A program made the translations under genes and the position numbers. 19,202 bases of DNA from CBDVAK01 sp965371945. GTDB taxonomy: Bacteria > Pseudomonadota > Gammaproteobacteria > Competibacterales > JAHEDQ01. Where the stretch lies: the NCBI GenBank assembly GCA_965371945.1, contig CBDVAK010000031.1:1-19202 (forward strand), in the 5' to 3' direction. Within the stretch, counting starts at the first letter, position 1. Each line of letters begins with the position of its first letter. Positions 14,626 to 19,202 of the stretch are shown one piece after another. The notes under the pieces were generated by a model. It was not told the DNA's origin. It did not search any database and saw only the letters and a program-made list of their open reading frames with translations.

Positions 14626-15066
14626 ATGAAAAGAGCGTCAGCTGTGATGTTCGGTTTGTTGAGTGTGGCTACGGTGTTCGCGGTCTCGCCGCCGGTTGCG
14701 GGCGCGGCAGGCGATCGCCCGGTGTTGTTGTGCGCAGTGATGCAGGTGCAGGAGTGCGTACGCGGGCTGGAGTGCGTCGCAGTGTTGCCGGAGGAGATCA
14801 ATTCACCGGTGTTTTTTCGCATCGATACCGCCGCCGGTGTGCTCAGCACCACCGAGGCCAGCGGTCGGCAGCGCAGCAGTCCGATCAAGTACATGGAGAG
14901 CATCAACGGCCGCTTGATACTGCAGGGAGTGGAGGCCACCACCACGGCACAACCGGACGGTGTGGGCTGGACCTTCGCCATCGACGATGACAATGGCAGG
15001 CTCACGGCATCCGCGTCCGGGCCGGACGTCGGTTTCGTCATGTTCGGAGCCTGTACGCCGATCTGA
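14626..15066 (+). CDS. Conserved secreted hypothetical protein
   Basis: A 146-residue protein with a clear signal peptide (about residues 1-28, ending AGAAG). The mature part has cysteines in LLCAVMQVQECVRGLECVAV and a C-terminal GFVMFGACTPI; the middle reads FFRIDTAAG, RSSPIKYMES, GRLILQGVE and GWTFAIDDDNGRLTAS. I recall similar Cys-containing hypotheticals in gammaproteobacteria but know no function. Of two possible starts I chose the ATG at 14626: AGGGAGG at 14613-14619 is at the right distance, whereas the ATG at 14620 is too close to it. It is in an operon with the glycine-zipper gene. It ends one base before the stop of the convergent proline-rich gene. Confidence 0.78.
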   Translation: MKRASAVMFGLLSVATVFAVSPPVAGAAGDRPVLLCAVMQVQECVRGLECVAVLPEEINSPVFFRIDTAAGVLSTTEASGRQRSSPIKYMESINGRLILQGVEATTTAQPDGVGWTFAIDDDNGRLTASASGPDVGFVMFGACTPI

Positions 15067-15067
15067 A

Positions 15068-15406
15068 TCAGGGTTGGCTTGTGGGTCGGAATCCGGTGGG
15101 TTTTCCGGTCTGTGGTGTGGTGACCGGTGCCGCGGGCACCGTTGCCCAGGGGTTGAAACCGCTCTGCACCGGTCGCGGCCGCGGTCGGGGCGGCGCTACC
15201 GGCATTGCGACCGGATAACGAGGGTACAGCCATGCCGGGGGTGGTGGGGCAAACGGTCCGCCAATCGCCCGGTTGCTGCCGCCGAACGACAAACAGAAGA
15301 AAGCCGCAGCCGGTGTTGTTGCCGCGATCGCCACCAGAGCCACCAACAACCTTGCCGCACATGAGCGGGATCGGCCACGCCAGGAACGCTGTGGAAAATT
15401 GTACAT
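15068..15406 (-). CDS. Small secreted proline-rich protein
   Basis: A probable 112-residue exported protein with an arginine-rich n-region and a hydrophobic core (ARLLVALVAIAATTPAAA). Cleavage is expected before FFCLSFGG. The mature part is rich in Pro, Gly and aromatics (GGPFAPPPPAWLYPRYP, then VAPPRPRPRPVQ). Such short Pro-rich secreted proteins, some starting with FFC(F/L)SFGG, occur in sulfur-oxidising and other gammaproteobacteria; the function is unknown to me. The ATG at 15406 gives a good signal peptide; another at 15436 adds ten residues. Composition alone would be weak support, but the signal peptide and the exact convergent packing with the neighbour make a real gene likely. Confidence 0.6.
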   Translation of the reverse strand: MYNFPQRSWRGRSRSCAARLLVALVAIAATTPAAAFFCLSFGGSNRAIGGPFAPPPPAWLYPRYPVAMPVAPPRPRPRPVQSGFNPWATVPAAPVTTPQTGKPTGFRPTSQP

Positions 15407-15449
15407 GTCGTGCCGAACCCTGTGCCCGTCTACCATTCAAGCGTAGCAG

Positions 15450-15464
15450 CATGACGTAGTCATG
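15450..15464. promoter_or_regulatory. Palindrome overlapping the ATPase start codon
   Basis: CATGAC and GTCATG flank a GTA centre, so 6-bp arms form a 15-base inverted repeat whose right arm contains the ATG of the P-type ATPase. No Shine-Dalgarno is evident before this start. The site could be a repressor target or a small start-codon hairpin; chance is also possible at this length. Confidence 0.3.
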
Positions 15465-18206
15465 ACCGATTCGTCTGGCAACACCGCCAGGAACACACCG
15501 GCTGCGCAGCCCTGGCACACGATCGCGGTCAAGGACGCGTTTGGCAAGCTGGACAGTACCCCGGGCGGTCTGAGTGATGATGAGATTCGCATCCGCAGCG
15601 CCCGCTATGGTCCCAATCTGCTGACCCCGCCGCCGTCGCGTTCGGCATGGACACGGCTGCTGGAACAGTTTCGCAATGTACTGATCATGGTATTGCTGGT
15701 GGCCGCGGCGGTAACGCTGGCCATGGGACACTGGGTCGACACTGCGGTCATACTGGCTGTGGTGATCATCAATGCGGTGATCGGATTCGCCCAGGAAGGC
15801 AAGGCGGAACGCGCCCTGGAAGCGGTCCGCAACATGCTTTCACCACAAGCCATGGTGGTGCGCGGGGAGCAGCGTCTGACCATCCCGGCACAGCAACTGG
15901 TGCCGGGCGATGTCGTGGTGATTCAGTCCGGCGACCGCGTACCCGCCGATCTGCGCTTGTTCGATGTCCACAACCTGCGCATCGATGAATCCATGCTCAC
16001 CGGGGAATCGGTACCGGTGGAAAAGTCGATCGCGCCGGTGCCGGCCGATGCCGAACAGAGCGATCGATTCGACCTGGCCTATTCGGGCACGCTGGTTACC
16101 TTCGGACAGGGGCTGGGTCTGGTCGTCGAAACAGGTGACCGTAGCGAGATCGGGCGAATCGGTGCCATGTTGTCACGGGTTGTGGTGTTGAGCACGCCGT
16201 TGACCCGGCAGATCTCGCGGTTTGCGCGGGTATTGTCGCTGGCGATCCTCGTGATTGCCCTGTTCACCGCATTGTTCGGAGTACTGGCAAGAAACTACGG
16301 CTACGGGGACATGTTTCTGGCCGCGGTGGGACTCGCGGTAGCAGCCATTCCTGAAGGCCTCCCGGCCATTATCACCATCACTCTGGCGATCGGTGTCCAG
16401 CGCATGGCCTCGAGCAACGCGATCATCCGACGTCTTCCGGCAGTGGAGACTCTGGGATCGGTCGATGTCATCTGCTCCGACAAGACCGGCACCCTGACCC
16501 GAAACGAGATGATGGTGCAGACCCTGCTGACTGCCGAAGCCGAATTCGAGGTGACCGGTTCCGGCTACGATCCCCATGGCGATATCAGAACCGCCGGCAG
16601 AACGCTCCCGCAAGACGCGAATGCTATCGTCGCCGACCTTTGTCGGGCCGCGGTACTTTGCAATGATGCCGCTTTGACCGAAGCCGCTGGTGTCCGGTCG
16701 GTACACGGTGACCCGATGGAGGCGGCGTTGCTGGTACTGGGTGCCAAGGCCGGTTTCCAGCAGTCACTGCTCATTGAGGAACTGCCGCGTACCGACGTCA
16801 TTCCGTTCGAGTCCGCCCACCGTTTCATGGCGACCTTGCACCATGACCACGAGGGCAGCGGCCGGGTCTATGTCAAAGGTGCTACGGAAAGCATCCTGCC
16901 ACGCTGTACGACCCAGCGCGCGGGAGCCGGGGAAGAGCCGGTCGATCGGCAATTCTGGTTGCGCCAGACTGAATCCATCGCCTCGCGCGGACAGCGCACC
17001 CTGGCTGTCGCCACCCGCGCCGCCGCCCCGGATCAGCAGGTATTGGACTTCGGCGATCTGGAACAGGGGCTTGCCATCATCGGTCTGTTGGGCATTATCG
17101 ATCCGCCACGGCCGGAAGCCATCGATGCGGTTGCGCGCTGCCGCTCGGCGGGTATCGAGGTGAAGATGATCACCGGTGATCACGCCAGCACAGCGCGTGC
17201 TGTCGCGGCGCAAATGGGTATCGATACCTCGGCAGGCACGGTCAGCGGTGCTGAACTGGAGGCCATGGATGATGAAGAACTGCGGCGCTCGGTGGCCGCA
17301 CATGCAGTATTTGCCCGCACCAGCCCAGAACACAAGCTGAGGCTGGTGGAGGCGTTGCAGGCGCAGCGTCAGGTGGTGGCCATGACCGGTGACGGGGTCA
17401 ACGATGCACCGGCGCTGAAACGGGCCGACATCGGCGTGGCGATGGGTGTCAAGGGTAGCGAGGCGGCCAAGGAAGCGGCCGAGATGGTACTCGCCGACGA
17501 TAACTTCGCGACTATTGTTGACGCCGTGGAAGAGGGCAGAACCGTCTATGACAATATCAGGAAGTCGATACTGTTTATTCTGCCCACCAACGGCGGTGAG
17601 GCACTGACCATCATTGCCGCGATCGCCCTGGGACGCATGCTGCCGGTGACCGCTGTGCAGATCCTGTGGGTGAACATGATCACCGCGGTAACTCTGGCGC
17701 TGTCGCTGGCTCTGGAGCCCGCCGAACCCGGCATCATGCAGCGGCGGCCACGCGATGCCGACACCCCGTTGCTGACGCCGTTCATGATCTGGAGAATTGT
17801 TTTCGTGGCCATGCTGATGGTGGCTGCCACGTTTGGTTTGTTTTTGTGGGAGCGTGCCGGTGGTGCCAGTATCGAGACAGCACGCACGGTAGCGGTCAAC
17901 ATGCTGGTGATCGCCGAGGTGTTCTATCTGCTGAACACCCGCTATGTCACCGGGCCGGCATTCAGCCGTGAGGGTCTGACCGGAAACCGCTATGTGGTCT
18001 GGGCGATCGTTGCTGTGCTGCTGTGCCAGCTACTGTTTACCTACCTGCCCGTGATGCAGTTGTTTTTCGGCTCTGCAGCCATCTCCCCAGGTGCCTGGTT
18101 GCGTATTCTCGCCTGCGGCGTGGCAGTGTTCGTTGCCGTAGAGCTGGAAAAACTGGTGGTGCGGCGATTCGTGGTGGAGGCATCGACCGCTCGGAGCAGC
18201 GGTTGA
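15462..18206 (+). CDS. P2-type cation-transporting ATPase
   Basis: A 914-residue integral membrane pump of the P2A-like group (PacL, CtpF and relatives). In order: N-terminal cation-ATPase domain (WHTIAVKDAFGKL), M1-M2, the actuator TGES at 180-183, PEGLP in M4 at 297-301, the phosphorylation motif DKTGTLT with Asp340, the nucleotide-binding KGAT at 472-475, TGDH at 571-574 and the hinge TGDGVNDAP at 642-650. M5-M10 follow. Ion-site equivalents of SERCA: Glu298 (M4), Asn710 and Glu713 (M5), Asn738 and Thr741 (M6) are present, but the Asp that follows is Ala742. Specificity (calcium, manganese, sodium or other) cannot be read from this. It starts 55 bases from the divergent proline-rich gene, with no visible Shine-Dalgarno. 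It stands alone, without a regulator. Confidence 0.95.
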   Translation: MTDSSGNTARNTPAAQPWHTIAVKDAFGKLDSTPGGLSDDEIRIRSARYGPNLLTPPPSRSAWTRLLEQFRNVLIMVLLVAAAVTLAMGHWVDTAVILAVVIINAVIGFAQEGKAERALEAVRNMLSPQAMVVRGEQRLTIPAQQLVPGDVVVIQSGDRVPADLRLFDVHNLRIDESMLTGESVPVEKSIAPVPADAEQSDRFDLAYSGTLVTFGQGLGLVVETGDRSEIGRIGAMLSRVVVLSTPLTRQISRFARVLSLAILVIALFTALFGVLARNYGYGDMFLAAVGLAVAAIPEGLPAIITITLAIGVQRMASSNAIIRRLPAVETLGSVDVICSDKTGTLTRNEMMVQTLLTAEAEFEVTGSGYDPHGDIRTAGRTLPQDANAIVADLCRAAVLCNDAALTEAAGVRSVHGDPMEAALLVLGAKAGFQQSLLIEELPRTDVIPFESAHRFMATLHHDHEGSGRVYVKGATESILPRCTTQRAGAGEEPVDRQFWLRQTESIASRGQRTLAVATRAAAPDQQVLDFGDLEQGLAIIGLLGIIDPPRPEAIDAVARCRSAGIEVKMITGDHASTARAVAAQMGIDTSAGTVSGAELEAMDDEELRRSVAAHAVFARTSPEHKLRLVEALQAQRQVVAMTGDGVNDAPALKRADIGVAMGVKGSEAAKEAAEMVLADDNFATIVDAVEEGRTVYDNIRKSILFILPTNGGEALTIIAAIALGRMLPVTAVQILWVNMITAVTLALSLALEPAEPGIMQRRPRDADTPLLTPFMIWRIVFVAMLMVAATFGLFLWERAGGASIETARTVAVNMLVIAEVFYLLNTRYVTGPAFSREGLTGNRYVVWAIVAVLLCQLLFTYLPVMQLFFGSAAISPGAWLRILACGVAVFVAVELEKLVVRRFVVEASTARSSG

Positions 18207-18220
18207 GCTGTTGCTCAAGA

Positions 18221-18246
18221 GGCGGCGTGCCTGCATGCACGCCGCC
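18221..18246. terminator. Bidirectional hairpin between ATPase and peroxiredoxin-like gene
   Basis: GGCGGCGTGC (18221-18230) and GCACGCCGCC (18237-18246) form a perfect 10-bp stem with a 6-base loop. It sits in the 64-base gap between two convergent stops. No clear T-run follows on either side, so termination would be imperfect or assisted, but position and stability fit a shared terminator. Confidence 0.6.
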
Positions 18247-18270
18247 CGCGGGTTGTCAGGCGACTCGTTC

Positions 18271-18801
18271 TCAGGCCTCGCCGCGTGCCGGGTAGTCGTT
18301 GCCGAGTATAAAATCCACCGCACCCAGCATTTCCCGGAAGTGGGGTCTCGCGAAAGGCATGGTTTGGACTGCTGCCCAGTACAGGGTCGCGTCGGGGCGC
18401 ACCAGAAACACCCCCGGTTCGCTGAACAGCGCCGGCTCCTCGATTCCCAGCGAGGTCTTGCCGCGGCTGCTGGACACATAGAGCCCCCATTCACGGGCTT
18501 TCTCTATGCTCAGCCCATAACCCAGCTCCAGTTTCTGCAGACCCCAATCCGAACGCGTTTGCTCAGCGCGTTCACGGTCGTCGCTGCTGACGCCGATGAC
18601 TTCAACGCCACGTTCCGCGAAATCTCCCGCCAGTTTGTCCAGTTCGCCGACATAGCCCTTGCAGATCGGGCAATGCAAGCCACGATAGAACACGATCATG
18701 GTGAAGTGTTTGGGGCTGGCACTGGTGATATCCCAGCGTTTGCCCGACAAGGTGTCAAGCTGCAGCGCCGGGACTGGCTGGCGGGGCATCAATTTGCTCA
18801 T
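18271..18801 (-). CDS. Peroxiredoxin-like (AhpC/TSA family) protein
   Basis: A 176-residue cytoplasmic thioredoxin-fold protein. The fold start is FTMIVFYRGLHCPICKGYVG (residues 33-52), with CxxC Cys44 and Cys47 where peroxiredoxins have their peroxidatic Cys. Later blocks are GVEVIGVSSDD (65-75) and GVFLVRPDATLYWAAVQ (130-146). Relatives are annotated peroxiredoxin-like or redoxin; the arrangement RGxxCPxCxxY suggests thiol-disulfide or peroxide chemistry, with substrate unknown. ATG start with GAGGAGAG 6-13 bases upstream. It has its own promoter containing a perfect inverted repeat of TetR-operator type, and directly follows a TetR remnant, so it was probably under TetR control. It converges on the ATPase across a strong hairpin. 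Confidence 0.88.
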   Translation of the reverse strand: MSKLMPRQPVPALQLDTLSGKRWDITSASPKHFTMIVFYRGLHCPICKGYVGELDKLAGDFAERGVEVIGVSSDDRERAEQTRSDWGLQKLELGYGLSIEKAREWGLYVSSSRGKTSLGIEEPALFSEPGVFLVRPDATLYWAAVQTMPFARPHFREMLGAVDFILGNDYPARGEA

Positions 18802-18820
18802 CTTGCTCTCTCCTCGCTAT

Positions 18821-18860
18821 TGGAACGAACGTTCCATAAAAATCAAATTTTTTGTGTCAA
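18821..18860 (-). promoter_or_regulatory. Promoter with embedded TetR-type operator for the peroxiredoxin-like gene
   Basis: On the minus strand a perfect -35 hexamer TTGACA (18860-18855) is followed after 16 bases by TATGGA (18838-18833) as a -10. The 16-bp perfect palindrome TGGAACGAACGTTCCA (18821-18836; 7-bp arms, 2-bp centre) overlaps the -10 and the start point, where a repressor would block initiation. The -35 box includes the stop codon of the upstream TetR fragment. Palindromes of this size are typical for TetR/AcrR dimers. Confidence 0.65.
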
Positions 18861-19084
18861 AGTAACCCGGTCAGCGCGGACTCGATGGCATCCGTCAACA
18901 CCGGGCGTGGTGTGCCGACCCGGGCCATGACCCGCAGTCCCTGTATCAGGGCCACCAGTTGCCGGGCATAGCTTTCCGGCACCAGGCCATCGCGCAACTT
19001 GCCGTCGGCAGCCGCTTCATGCGGGCGCTTGGCAAGCGCTGATTCCACCCTGTCGAAGACCCGGCGAATCAGACGGCGCCGGGA
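18857..19084 (-). pseudogene. C-terminal remnant of a TetR/AcrR-family regulator
   Basis: About 75 residues in one frame resemble the ligand-binding C-terminus of TetR regulators: RRVFDRVESALAKRPHEAAA, later YARQLVALIQGLRVMARVG, then VLTDAIESALTGLL before the stop. Full TetR proteins have about 190-210 residues with an N-terminal helix-turn-helix. Here only about 260 bases separate this stop from the end of the upstream permease, so the DNA-binding half (about 110-120 residues) is missing. The frame continues to a GTG at 19153, but those residues overlap the permease frame and are not TetR-like. It is probably a pseudogene left by a deletion or rearrangement. A perfect TetR-type operator survives just downstream. 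Confidence 0.65.
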
Positions 19085-19119
19085 AACTCGCGCTGGTCCG
19101 GGTAACGATCGTGGATGCC

Positions 19120-19202
19120 TCACTTGGCCTTGGCGATACGGTTCCGTGCCCACGCCGAAAAGAACTCCGCGACCACTACCAGGGCAATGATCGAGAGCAG
19201 AA
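19120..19202 (-). CDS. C-terminal end of a membrane permease, perhaps PhnE-like (partial)
   Basis: The last 26 codons of a minus-strand gene that continues past the window edge. It reads LLSIIALVVVAEFFSAWARN followed by RIAKAK and a TGA at 19120-19122: a final hydrophobic helix and then a basic cytoplasmic tail. This is the usual ending of ABC permeases, and the pattern (helix, then E/D-F-x-S-x-x-x-R) is like that of phosphonate permease PhnE. Too little is present to be sure of family or substrate. Confidence 0.45.
   Translation of the reverse strand, partial: LLSIIALVVVAEFFSAWARNRIAKAK

Overview
The window is GC-rich bacterial DNA with tight operons and recognisable Shine-Dalgarno sites. 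A Tat-dependent periplasmic binding protein, a secreted glycine-zipper protein, Pcm and MtnA point to a proteobacterium. A marine or environmental gammaproteobacterium is my best guess, from gene content only. No rRNA, tRNA or CRISPR array was seen.

Layout: (1) 30-5681, minus strand: a five-gene operon, potD-like binding protein, potA ATPase, potB and potC permeases, then mtnA. It has a good sigma70 promoter at 5768-5796 and a GC hairpin after the binding-protein gene. The PotC-like permease carries an extra membrane helix and a tail with a 16-residue sequence repeated twice. (2) 5995-8474, plus strand: a two-gene cassette of archaeal flavour, a 2-phosphoglycerate kinase with two tandem ATP-cone-like domains followed 5 bases later by an archaeal-type (ApgM) phosphoglycerate mutase. 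(3) 8533-12927, minus strand: GMC (choline dehydrogenase-like) oxidoreductase, aldehyde dehydrogenase and iron-containing alcohol dehydrogenase, an alcohol-to-acid oxidation set. (4) 12928-13232: a gap with what looks like a relic of an IS91-type (Y2) transposase. (5) 13233-13910, minus: pcm, with a perfect 10-bp hairpin just before its ribosome binding site. (6) 14119-15406: secreted proteins of unknown role (glycine-zipper, a Cys-containing conserved hypothetical, and a convergent proline-rich protein). (7) 15462-18206, plus: a large P2-type cation ATPase. (8) 18271-19202, minus: a peroxiredoxin-like gene behind a promoter with an embedded perfect TetR-type operator. Upstream of it lie the C-terminal remnant of a TetR regulator and the end of a permease, probably PhnE-like.

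How the genes may work together: the ABC transporter probably imports a polyamine or related cationic amine. MtnA belongs to methionine salvage, which recycles the methylthioadenosine made during spermidine synthesis, so its place in a polyamine-type transporter operon is sensible. The GMC, ALDH and Fe-ADH genes lie in the same orientation beyond the plus-strand cassette and could oxidise amino alcohols or aldehydes. The kinase and mutase pair suggests a dedicated 2PG / 2,3-bisphosphoglycerate / 3PG branch in a bacterium, and is the most unusual system in the window. The TetR remnant with its operator and the PotC tail repeats are the other points worth following up.
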